Below, piece by piece: positions 21,447 to 28,522 of a stretch of 64,000 nucleotides of DNA. Position 1 is the stretch's first letter, and the number at the start of each line of letters is the position of its first letter. The position numbers and the translations under genes are program-made. The stretch is taken from the NCBI RefSeq assembly GCF_025770785.1, contig NZ_JANZLA010000005.1, forward strand, positions 128,679 to 192,678, written 5' to 3'. The notes beneath the pieces were generated by a model. It saw nothing but the letters and a program-made list of their open reading frames with translations, ran no database searches and was not told the DNA's origin. The stretch comes from Cellulomonas sp. SG140 (lineage in GTDB: Bacteria > Actinomycetota > Actinomycetes > Actinomycetales > Cellulomonadaceae).

Positions 21447-22702
21447 GCGGACCCGGCGGCGTCCAGCGCCTGGGACAGGTCGTCGACCAGGTCGTCCACG
21501 TCCTCCAGGCCGACGGACAACCGGACCGTCGACTCGGCGATGCCGACCGCCGCGCGGCCGGCGGCACCGAGCTTGCGGTGGGTCGTCGTCGCCGGGTGCG
21601 TGACCATCGACTTGGCGTCGCCCAGGTTGTTGGACACGTCGATCACCCGCAGGGCGTCGAGCACCGCGAACGTGCGGCGCTTGGCCTCGTCCGCACCGGC
21701 GCCCTCCGGCACGGCCAGCTCGAACGTCACCACGGTGCCGCCGCCCGTCTGCTGCGCCAGCGCGAGCTGGTGCTGGGGGTGCGACGGCAGGAACGGGTAG
21801 CGGACGCCGGCGACGGCCGGGTGCTGCTCGAGCCAGCCCGCGAGGTGCAGCGCCGAGGCGGCCTGGTGGCGCACCCGCAGGGACATCGTCTCGAGCCCCT
21901 TGAGCAGCACCCAGGCGTTGAACGGCGACAGCGACGGACCGGTGTTGCGGATCAGCGTGCGGACGGGCCCGTGCAGCAGCTCCGTCGACCCGAGGATCGC
22001 CCCGCCGAGCACCCGGCCCTGCCCGTCGATGTGCTTGGTGGCGGAGTAGACCACCACGTCGGCGCCGTGCTCGAGCGGGCGGGAGAAGACGGGCGTGGCG
22101 AAGACGTTGTCGACCACCACGACGGCGCCGGCGGCGTGGGCCAGGGCGGACACCGCGGCGATGTCGACCAGGTCCTGCATCGGGTTGGACGGCGTCTCGA
22201 AGAAGACGACGTCGGCCGGGGTGGCCAGCGCGGCCTGCCACTGCTCCGGGACGTGGCCGTCGACGTAGTCGGTGCGCACGCCCCAGCGGGTGAGGATCTC
22301 GTCGAAGATCACGATCGACGAGCCGAACAGCGCGCGGGCGGCGACGATCCGGGAGCCCGACGAGACGAGCGCGGCGAGCGTCGTGAACACGGCGGACATC
22401 CCGCTGGCCGTGGCCACGGCCGCCTCGGCGCCCTCGAGCAGGCGCAGGCGCTCCTCGAACGTGGACACGGTCGGGTTGCCGTAGCGGGAGTACTGGAACC
22501 GGTCGGCCTCACCGGCGAAGGCCGCCTCGGCGTCCGCGGACCGCTCGTACACGTAGCCCTGGGTGAGGAACAGCGCCTCGGACGTCTCGTCGAAGCCCGA
22601 GCGGACCAGGCCGCCGCGCACGGCGAGCGTGTCGGGCCGCAGCCCGGCGCGGTCCACCCGGCGGTCGTCCCAGTCGGCGGGTCCCGGGACCCGGCGGCTC
22701 AC
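21440..22702 (-). CDS. metZ: O-succinylhomoserine sulfhydrylase
   Basis: A 420-residue PLP enzyme of the Cys/Met metabolism family. It shows TQGYVYERSADAEAAF, the substrate-side YSRYGNPT, and the Schiff-base lysine in YSATKHIDGQGRVLGG (about K222). It should make homocysteine from an O-acylhomoserine and sulfide; MetZ (O-succinyl type) is the closest-fitting name, but O-acetylhomoserine sulfhydrylase cannot be excluded. GTG 22702 overlaps the stop of the rhodanese gene by 4 bp, so the two are translationally coupled. The locus lies opposite a SAM-IV-controlled gene. Confidence 0.9.
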   Translation of the reverse strand: MSRRVPGPADWDDRRVDRAGLRPDTLAVRGGLVRSGFDETSEALFLTQGYVYERSADAEAAFAGEADRFQYSRYGNPTVSTFEERLRLLEGAEAAVATASGMSAVFTTLAALVSSGSRIVAARALFGSSIVIFDEILTRWGVRTDYVDGHVPEQWQAALATPADVVFFETPSNPMQDLVDIAAVSALAHAAGAVVVVDNVFATPVFSRPLEHGADVVVYSATKHIDGQGRVLGGAILGSTELLHGPVRTLIRNTGPSLSPFNAWVLLKGLETMSLRVRHQAASALHLAGWLEQHPAVAGVRYPFLPSHPQHQLALAQQTGGGTVVTFELAVPEGAGADEAKRRTFAVLDALRVIDVSNNLGDAKSMVTHPATTTHRKLGAAGRAAVGIAESTVRLSVGLEDVDDLVDDLSQALDAAGSAG

Positions 22703-23118
22703 GCCTGCCGCCACGGCAGGCCGTCGGCGCGCCAGCCGGTGTGGCCGCGCTGCCCGTCCGGGCCGACGTCCCCCTCGAAGCCCTGGAGCACGTTGTGCAC
22801 CGGACCGAAACCAGCCGCTTGCGCCGCGAGACCGGCGGCGACGGACCGCACGCCCGACCGGCACAGGAACACGAGGTCCCGGCCGTCGCCGGGCTGCACA
22901 CCGGCCAGCGCCAGCTGGTCGAGGAACTGCGGGTTCACCGCGTGGGTGGTCCCGGACAGCCACTCGACGAAGACGGGCTCGCGGCCCAGGTCCGCGGTGT
23001 CCGGCACGCCGATCTGCTGCCACTCGCCGGCCGTGCGGACGTCGACCAGCACGGCATGCTCGTCGGACGCGAGCAGGTCCCAGGCCTCGCGCGGGGTCAG
23101 GTCGTCGATGTCGCTCAT
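22699..23118 (-). CDS. Rhodanese-like domain protein
   Basis: A 139-residue single-domain rhodanese. The active-site loop FLCRSGVRS has the cysteine at C86 and the CRxGxR pattern of sulfurtransferases, so it can carry a persulfide. The N-terminal helix and TPREAWDLL start fit the family. The start has GGAGG 5 nt upstream. It ends within the metZ start (GTGA overlap). Direct transfer of persulfide sulfur to MetZ, or delivery of sulfide, is a plausible but untested reading. The same pair is kept next to cysteine-desulfurase-like and MetZ enzymes here. Confidence 0.9.
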   Translation of the reverse strand: MSDIDDLTPREAWDLLASDEHAVLVDVRTAGEWQQIGVPDTADLGREPVFVEWLSGTTHAVNPQFLDQLALAGVQPGDGRDLVFLCRSGVRSVAAGLAAQAAGFGPVHNVLQGFEGDVGPDGQRGHTGWRADGLPWRQA

Positions 23119-23280
23119 GTGCTCCTCCATCGGTCCCGGCGGTAGCACCCGTGTCCGGTCCGCGCCGTGGGGCGTGGTCCGCGGGTTGCTGCGGCGTCGT
23201 CGATCCGGGTCTCTCGGCCGCTCTGGATGGTGGCGAGATGCTATGCCCGGGGCGGAGCGCCGTCCCAGTGCGCGGACGAA

Positions 23281-23301
23281 GTGTCTTGCATGACGAGATA
23301 C
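23281..23301. promoter_or_regulatory. Imperfect inverted repeat, candidate operator
   Basis: GTGTCTTG / CATGA / CGAGATAC: 8-position arms with two wobble pairs around a 5-nt centre. It sits 14 bp upstream of the TTGACA box. It could control either divergent unit. Cognate regulator unknown. Confidence 0.4.
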
Positions 23302-23315
23302 AAGGGCGTGGGCGG

Positions 23316-23345
23316 TTGACAGCGGGCCCGGGCGCCGCCGAACCT
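23316..23345 (+). promoter_or_regulatory. Promoter driving the SAM-IV transcript
   Basis: -35 TTGACA (23316-23321), 18-nt spacer, -10 GAACCT (23340-23345). The predicted start near 23352 coincides with the 5' edge of the riboswitch. Confidence 0.5.
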
Positions 23346-23350
23346 CGTCT

Positions 23351-23470
23351 CGGTCATGAGCGCCAGCGAGCGCCGGCTGGGGTCCCGCACGGGTCCGCAG
23401 GCGGCGTGCAAGCCCCGGCTCGCTGGCCGGCAACCCTCCCTCCGCGGCGGGGTGCCCCGGGTGACGACCG
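23351..23470 (+). ncRNA. SAM-IV riboswitch
   Basis: A 120-nt SAM-sensing RNA of the actinobacterial SAM-IV class, recognised from its conserved segments: GGTCATGAGCGCCAGCG (from 23352), the GCCGGCAACCCTCC core (from about 23426) and CCGCGGCGGGGTGCCCCGGG followed by GTGACGACC. Helices: outer CGGTC (23351-23355) with GACCG (23466-23470); a perfect 10-bp stem GCCAGCGAGC (23362-23371) with GCTCGCTGGC (23418-23427). The outer stem closes P1. It precedes the cysteine-desulfurase-like gene rather than metZ itself, which faces away. Class assignment is by remembered consensus. Confidence 0.85.
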
Positions 23471-23501
23471 GGCCGTCCGCCGTCCGGCGGAGGGCAAGCG
23501 C

Positions 23502-23531
23502 GGACCTCGCCGAGGTCCCTCCCGCCGGAGG
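23502..23531 (+). promoter_or_regulatory. Riboswitch expression platform with Shine-Dalgarno sequestration
   Basis: GGACCTC-GCC-GAGGTCC forms a hairpin at 23502-23518. Directly after it, CCTCC (23518-23522) can pair with GGAGG (23527-23531) of the ribosome binding site through a CGCC loop. This arrangement suggests control at translation initiation, as described for SAM-IV elements. No T tract follows, so a terminator is unlikely. Confidence 0.5.
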
Positions 23532-23537
23532 ACTGCC

Positions 23538-24911
23538 ATGACCAGCGTGCTCGAGACGTCGCCCGTCTGCACCGACATCCCCGCCCTGCTGCCCGTCGTC
23601 GGGGCCGACACCCTGGTGCCGCTGGTGGACGGCAGCAGCGTCGTCTACGCCAACCTCGACTGCGCCGCGAGCGCCCCCGCGCTGCAGTCGGTGGCGGACC
23701 GGATCGCCGAGGTACTGCCCCTGTACGCCTCGGTGCACCGCGGGGCGGGGTACCTCTCCCAGGTGTCCACCGCCCTGTACGAGTCCGCGCGGTCGACGGT
23801 CGCAGCGTTCGTCGGGGCGCGGGCCGACGACGTCGCGATCATCACGCGCAACACCACGGACTCCCTGAACCTGCTGGCCGGCGTGGTGCCCGGCGCGGTG
23901 CTGGTGCTCGACGTGGAGCACCACGCCAACCTGCTGCCGTGGGTGCATGCCGCCCGCGCCCGCCACCGGACCACGATCCTGCCGGTGGCGGCCACCGTCG
24001 CGGGGACCCTGGCCGCGCTGCGTGCCGAGCTCGCCGCCAACGAGTACGCCCTGGTCACGGTCACGGGGGCGTCGAACGTGACCGGGGAGTCGCTGCCGCT
24101 GGACGCCGTCGTGGCGGCCGCGCACGAGGCCGGTGCGCGGGTGGCCGTCGACGGAGCCCAGCTGGTGCCGCACCGCGGCTTCTCGCTGGCGGCCAGCGGC
24201 GCGGACTACGTCGCCTTCTCGGGGCACAAGACGTATGCACCGTTCGGCGCGGGCGCGCTGGTCGGCCGGCGGGACTGGCTCGACGCGGGCACGCCGTACC
24301 TGGCCGGTGGCGGTGCGGTGCGCGACGTGCGTCCGGACCGGACGTTGTGGCAGCCGGCACCGGCGCGGCACGAGGCCGGTTCGCCGAACGTGCTGGGCGC
24401 GGTGGCGCTGGCGGAGGCGTGCCAGACGCTGGTCGCCCTGCCGGCCGGGGCACTGACGGCGCACGAGGAGCAGCTGCGGTCCCGGCTGGTGGCCGGGCTC
24501 GAGGCGCTGCCCGGGGTGCGGGTGCTGTGGGTGTGGCCGGACTCGGTGGACCCGGTCGGCGTGGTCAGCTTCACGGTCGCGGACCTGGACCCGGGGCTGG
24601 TCGCGGCGGTGCTGTCCGCCGAGCACGGGATCGGCGTGCGGGACGGGCGGTTCTGCGCGCACCCGCTGCTGGCGCACCTGTCCGCGTCAGACGGCGCGGT
24701 GCGGGCGTCGGTCGGCGTCGGGACGACGAGCGAGGCGGTGGATCGCCTGGTCACGGCCCTGGACCGGCTGCTGGTGGACGGGCCGGCCGCGGAGTACACG
24801 GTCGTGGACGGCTGCTGGACGGTGGCGGACGACCCGCGGCCGCTGCTCGACGTGCCGGGGCTGGACCACCTGGCGGCCACCGCGGCGGCGGCCTGCGGTC
24901 CGGCCGTCTGA
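23538..24911 (+). CDS. Cysteine-desulfurase-like class V aminotransferase
   Basis: A 457-residue class V PLP enzyme. The Schiff-base lysine is K231 in FSGHKTYAPFG. The catalytic cysteine position of SufS/CsdA-type desulfurases appears to be kept: GVRDGRFCAHPLL puts Cys at C373. HANLLPW and NVTGESLP match the cofactor-binding parts. It could release sulfur from cysteine to a rhodanese or similar acceptor. A C-terminal 60-residue extension is not part of the standard fold. SD GGAGGA at 23527-23532 is 5 nt from ATG 23538 and is the target of the SAM-IV platform. No iron-sulfur assembly genes are nearby, so a SAM-responsive sulfur role is more likely than ISC/SUF duty. Confidence 0.85.
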   Translation: MTSVLETSPVCTDIPALLPVVGADTLVPLVDGSSVVYANLDCAASAPALQSVADRIAEVLPLYASVHRGAGYLSQVSTALYESARSTVAAFVGARADDVAIITRNTTDSLNLLAGVVPGAVLVLDVEHHANLLPWVHAARARHRTTILPVAATVAGTLAALRAELAANEYALVTVTGASNVTGESLPLDAVVAAAHEAGARVAVDGAQLVPHRGFSLAASGADYVAFSGHKTYAPFGAGALVGRRDWLDAGTPYLAGGGAVRDVRPDRTLWQPAPARHEAGSPNVLGAVALAEACQTLVALPAGALTAHEEQLRSRLVAGLEALPGVRVLWVWPDSVDPVGVVSFTVADLDPGLVAAVLSAEHGIGVRDGRFCAHPLLAHLSASDGAVRASVGVGTTSEAVDRLVTALDRLLVDGPAAEYTVVDGCWTVADDPRPLLDVPGLDHLAATAAAACGPAV

Positions 24912-24917
24912 CGCGGG

Positions 24918-24959
24918 CTCGTCGGGACCCGCTCGTCGGGACCCGCTCGTCCGGAGCCG
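24918..24959. repeat. 14-bp tandem repeat, three copies
   Basis: CTCGTCGGGACCCG at 24918-24931 and 24932-24945, and CTCGTCCGGAGCCG at 24946-24959. It lies between the cysteine-desulfurase-like and pentapeptide-repeat genes. Confidence 0.75.
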
Positions 24960-24975
24960 CGGGACCCCGGAGCGC

Positions 24976-25572
24976 TCAGTCGACCCGGATGCCCAGCTGC
25001 TCGGCGAGCGCCGGGGCGAGCTCCAGCAGCAGGTCGCCGGTGATCGTCGACCCCGCCAGCCCGGCGACCCCCTCGATGTGCTCCAGCCCGCGCAGGCCGC
25101 GCAGGTCGACGTCGACCAGCCGGGCCGCCGTCACGTCGAGCCGGCGCACCGTGCAGCCGCGCAGCTCGAGCCGACGGACGGTCGCGCCGCCCAGGGCGAG
25201 CTCGTCGACGACGCACCCGTCGAGCACCACGTCCACCAGCTCGGACTCGCGCAGGTTCAGGTAGTCCACCTTCCCGCCGTGGACGGTCACCCGCGTCCAC
25301 GAGGAGCCGTAGGCCTGCACCGCGCCGAGCCGGCAGTCGGTCAGCGTCCCGTCCCACCAGGTGGTGCGGGCGAGGCTCAGCTCGTCGGCCCGCACGCGTG
25401 ACCAGGACGTGTCGACCAGCCGGGCGCCGTCGAGGCGGACGCCGTCCAGCCGGCAGGCGGTGAACGTGCACTCCAGGACGCGGGCGTCGTGCCCGTCGGC
25501 GCCGGACAGGTCGACGTCCGCCAGGTCCACGCCGTCCAGGTCGGCACCGGGGGAGAGCGGCTGGGGCCTCAC
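24976..25572 (-). CDS. Pentapeptide-repeat protein
   Basis: A 198-residue protein built almost entirely of A(D/N)LxX pentapeptide repeats: GADLDGVDLADVDLSGADG, then RLDGVRLDGARLVDTSW and LRESELVDVVLDGCVVDELALGG. Such repeats form a right-handed quadrilateral helix. Some members mimic DNA and protect gyrase; others have no known role. The final 35 residues (LEHIEGVAGLAGSTITGDLLLELAPALAEQLGIRVD) leave the repeat and resemble the C-terminal helix of MfpA/Qnr-like and related proteins. GTG 25572 is the chosen start; the reading frame stays open upstream, but it runs into unrelated shadow sequence. No antibiotic-resistance role can be inferred. Confidence 0.85.
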   Translation of the reverse strand: MRPQPLSPGADLDGVDLADVDLSGADGHDARVLECTFTACRLDGVRLDGARLVDTSWSRVRADELSLARTTWWDGTLTDCRLGAVQAYGSSWTRVTVHGGKVDYLNLRESELVDVVLDGCVVDELALGGATVRRLELRGCTVRRLDVTAARLVDVDLRGLRGLEHIEGVAGLAGSTITGDLLLELAPALAEQLGIRVD

Positions 25573-25686
25573 GCGACCACCGTGCCACGCCCGCGGGACG
25601 TGACCGCCCGGGACCCGCCGACGTCGAGGGGCCAGGGGGTCGGAACCCCGGTGCGGGCTGTGGGTGCCGGATGGCAGCATCGCGAT

Positions 25687-26262
25687 GTGCGCCACTCCCT
25701 GGTCCTCACCGCGCCCGGTGTCCTGCTGGTCCCGCTCGCCGACGTGCACGCCCCGGCGCTCGCCGCCCTGGTGGACGAGCCGATGTGGCGCGGGATGAGC
25801 AGCCCCGTCCCGCGCACGCCGGACGACGTGCTGGACCTGATCGCCGCCGCGGACGCCGATCCGGGCCGGTACGCGTTCGCCGTGGTCGAGGAGTCCAGCG
25901 GCGCGGTGGTCGGCAGCACCTCGTTGTACGACGTGACGCTCGCCGCCGGCCGCGCCGAGATCGGGTTCACCTACTACGCGCGCCGGGTGTGGGGCACCAC
26001 GGTGAACCCCGCCAGCAAGCTCGCCCTGTTCAGCCAAGGGTTCGACGACTGGGGCCTCGCGCGCGTCGCCCTGCGCGCCGACACGGCCAACTCCCGGTCG
26101 ATCGGGGCGATCCTGCGGCTCGGCGCGACGGCCGAGGGCGTGCTGCGCAGCCACCGCGTGCGGCCCGACGGCAGCCGCGGGGACACCGCGTACTTCTCGG
26201 TGCTGGCGGACGAGTGGCCGGCGGTGCGGGCCGGCCTGGAGCAGCGCGTGGGGCTGACGTAG
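25687..26262 (+). CDS. GNAT family N-acetyltransferase
   Basis: A 191-residue acetyltransferase. The RimJ/RimL-type order is visible: VVGSTSLYDVTLAAGRAEIGFTYYARRVWGT with the helix following, then LARVALRADTANSRSIGAILRLGAT, the acetyl-CoA-binding and substrate motifs. The substrate is unknown. GTG 25687 has CAGCAT 6 nt upstream, a leaderless-type start. It ends at TAG 26260-26262 and the next gene starts at the following base (GTG 26263), so the two are translationally coupled despite unrelated functions. Confidence 0.88.
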   Translation: MRHSLVLTAPGVLLVPLADVHAPALAALVDEPMWRGMSSPVPRTPDDVLDLIAAADADPGRYAFAVVEESSGAVVGSTSLYDVTLAAGRAEIGFTYYARRVWGTTVNPASKLALFSQGFDDWGLARVALRADTANSRSIGAILRLGATAEGVLRSHRVRPDGSRGDTAYFSVLADEWPAVRAGLEQRVGLT

Positions 26263-27564
26263 GTGCCGACGCTCGACCGACGGCTCGGCACCACCGACGC
26301 GGTGGTGATCGGGCTGTCGTCGATGCTCGGCGCCGGGGTGTTCGTGGTGCTGGGGCCCGCGACGGCCGCCGCGCGCGGCGGGGTGCTGGTCTCCCTGGTG
26401 GTGGCGGCCCTGGTCGCGTGGGCCAACGCGACGTCGACCGCCCAGCTGGCGGCGGTGCTGCCGCGCGCCGGAGGGGTCTACGCGTACGGACGGGAGCGGC
26501 TCGGCCCGTGGCCCGGGTTCCTCGCGGGGCTGGCGTTCGTGCTGGGCAAGACGGCGTCGTGCGCGGTGATGGCGGGGACGGTCGCGGCCTACCTGGTTCC
26601 GGCGGCGTGGCACCGGCCGGTGGCCGCGCTGATCGTCGTGGTGCTCGTCGCCGTCAACCTCGCGGGCGTCTCGCGGACGGCGGCGGCGGCGCGGCTGCTG
26701 CTCGCCGTCGCGGTGGTGGTGCTGGTCACGGTCGTCGTCGTCGCCCTGCGCCGGCACGCCGACGCGCTGCCGGGCGACGTGCTTCCCCACGGTCTGCCCG
26801 GCGGGGTGCGCGGCACGCTGCAGGGCGCGGCCCTGCTGTTCTTCGCCTTCGCCGGGTACGCGCGCGTCGCCACGCTCGGCGAGGAGGTGGGTGAGCCTCG
26901 CACGACGATCCCGCGGGCCATCCGCATCGCGCTCGCCCTGGTCGCGGTCGGGTACCTCGCCGTGGCGGTCGCGGTGCTGCACGTCCTCGGCGTCGACGGT
27001 GCGGCGGGGTCGCGCGCGCCGGTGCTCGACACGGCCACGGCGACCGCCGGCTGGCTGGTGCCGGCCGTGCGGGTGGCCGCCGTCGCGGCAGCGGGTGGTG
27101 CGCTGCTCGCCCTGCTCGCCGGGGTGAGCCGCACGGCGTTCGCCATGGCGCGCGAGGGTGACCTGCCGCGCCGGTGGGCCGCCGTCGGCGGGCGCTCGCG
27201 GGCGCCGTGGCTGGCCGAGCTGCTGGTCGGCGTGACGGTGGTGGTGCTCACGCTGACGGTCGACCTGACGGGCGTGCTGGTGGTCTCGTCGTTCGGCGTG
27301 CTGCTCTACTACGGCATCGGCCACGCGGCGGCCTGGACGCAGCCGGCGGCGGACCGGATCGCACCGCGATGGGTGCCGGTGATGGGTCTGGTCGGGTGCC
27401 TGGCGCTCGCGACGGCGCTGCCCGGCTGGGCGGTGGCGGCCGGCGTCGGGCTGCTGGCGGTCGGGTCCGCGGTGCGGGCGGTCGCGGTGCGGGTCAGGCG
27501 GTCGGCAGCGGGGAGACCGAGCCGGTCAGGTGGGGACGGCGTCGGCGCGGGTCCCACACGATGA
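26263..27564 (+). CDS. APC family amino acid permease
   Basis: A 433-residue amino-acid/polyamine transporter with about 12 predicted helices. The N terminus has GLSSMLGAGVFVVLGPATA, the sodium or proton-site motif in unwound helix 1. Helix 6 to 7 includes FFAFAGYARVATLGEEV. Start GTG 26263 is adjacent to the preceding stop. The last 71 bp (27494-27564) run antisense to the 3' end of the MaoC gene, so the two genes are tail-to-tail and overlap. Confidence 0.9.
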   Translation: MPTLDRRLGTTDAVVIGLSSMLGAGVFVVLGPATAAARGGVLVSLVVAALVAWANATSTAQLAAVLPRAGGVYAYGRERLGPWPGFLAGLAFVLGKTASCAVMAGTVAAYLVPAAWHRPVAALIVVVLVAVNLAGVSRTAAAARLLLAVAVVVLVTVVVVALRRHADALPGDVLPHGLPGGVRGTLQGAALLFFAFAGYARVATLGEEVGEPRTTIPRAIRIALALVAVGYLAVAVAVLHVLGVDGAAGSRAPVLDTATATAGWLVPAVRVAAVAAAGGALLALLAGVSRTAFAMAREGDLPRRWAAVGGRSRAPWLAELLVGVTVVVLTLTVDLTGVLVVSSFGVLLYYGIGHAAAWTQPAADRIAPRWVPVMGLVGCLALATALPGWAVAAGVGLLAVGSAVRAVAVRVRRSAAGRPSRSGGDGVGAGPTR

Positions 27565-28522
27565 GGTCGTAACCGGTCCCGGTGGATGTGCCGGTGGAGG
27601 CGGCGACGGACGTGCCGGTGGCCGGGTCGCTGCGGGCGACACGCACCGCGACGGTGGTCGGCAGCACCACGGGTGCGGCGAAGTCGACCGACCAGGTGAA
27701 CGACTCGCCGCGGACGGCACCGACGGCGGCCAGCGCCCGGGCGGCGGTGAACATGCCGTGCGCGATGGCGCCGCGGAAGCCGAACGCCCGGGCGGCCGGT
27801 GCCCACAGGTGGATCGGGTTCACGTCGCCGGAGACGGCCGCGTAGCGGCGGCCGGTGTCGGCGGGCAGCCGCCAGGAGGCGGTGGGGACGGGCGGCTCGA
27901 ACGGCCGGCGGTCGGTGGCCTCGTCCGTGCCGGAGCCCGAGCCGGTGCCGTCGGCGGGGGCCGGGGCTGAACCCGGCTCCGGCGCGGGACCGGCCGACCC
28001 GGCCAGGCGCACCCCCTTGGCCAGGTAGGTCGACACCCCACGCCACGCGGTGACGCCGTCCGCCGCCACCTCGCTGACCAGGTCCACCTGCGTCCCGGAC
28101 CGGTGCGCGCGCAGCCCGGTGGCCCACGACCGCACGTCCAGCTCCTGCCCGAGCCGCAGCGGCCGTCGCTGCTCGACGCGGTTGGCGAGGTGCACCAGCC
28201 CGAGCAGCGGCAGCGGGAAGTCGTCGCGGACCATCAGGGCGGTCGCGACCGGGAACACCAGCACGTGCACGAACCCGGCGGGCAGCACGTCTGTGCCGGG
28301 CTCGCCCACCAGGTGCTGGTACGCGGTGAGCCGGTCGGCGTCGGCCCGCACGCCGTGGGCGCTGAGCGAGACGTGGGGCAGCCCCGTCGTCGCGCCACCC
28401 CGGCCGGCTCGCCCGGCGCGACGCGCCACCGCGCCGGCCGCGGCCGCGGTCAGCGCGTGCCGGTACGAGTCGCCGAGCGGTGGCACCGTCGGCAGCTCGA
28501 CGGTCCGCAGCGCCCCGGTCAC
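27494..28522 (-). CDS. MaoC-like double hotdog dehydratase/hydratase
   Basis: A 342-residue MaoC-family protein, HtdX-like. The C-terminal hotdog contains RYAAVSGDVNPIHLW (about 233-247), with the Asp and His of the R-hydratase catalytic pair, then GAIAHGMFTAA. The N-terminal half is a degraded second hotdog without that pair. It should hydrate enoyl thioesters or dehydrate 3-hydroxyacyl thioesters. GTG 28522 overlaps the upstream gene's stop by 4 bp (GTGA). Its 3' end overlaps the APC permease by 71 bp on the other strand. The trio resembles the mycobacterial FadA2-FabG4-HtdX group. Confidence 0.9.
   Translation of the reverse strand: MTGALRTVELPTVPPLGDSYRHALTAAAAGAVARRAGRAGRGGATTGLPHVSLSAHGVRADADRLTAYQHLVGEPGTDVLPAGFVHVLVFPVATALMVRDDFPLPLLGLVHLANRVEQRRPLRLGQELDVRSWATGLRAHRSGTQVDLVSEVAADGVTAWRGVSTYLAKGVRLAGSAGPAPEPGSAPAPADGTGSGSGTDEATDRRPFEPPVPTASWRLPADTGRRYAAVSGDVNPIHLWAPAARAFGFRGAIAHGMFTAARALAAVGAVRGESFTWSVDFAAPVVLPTTVAVRVARSDPATGTSVAASTGTSTGTGYDLIVWDPRRRRPHLTGSVSPLPTA

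Larger units (their letters stand above)
23119..23350. promoter_or_regulatory. Divergent intergenic region of the sulfur locus
   Basis: About 230 bp between the rhodanese start and the SAM-IV element. It holds the imperfect inverted repeat at 23281-23301, a TTGACA box (23316-23321) and a weak -10 GAACCT (23340-23345) for the plus-strand unit. No clear promoter for the minus-strand unit is visible. No ORF of credible composition lies here. Confidence 0.5.
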
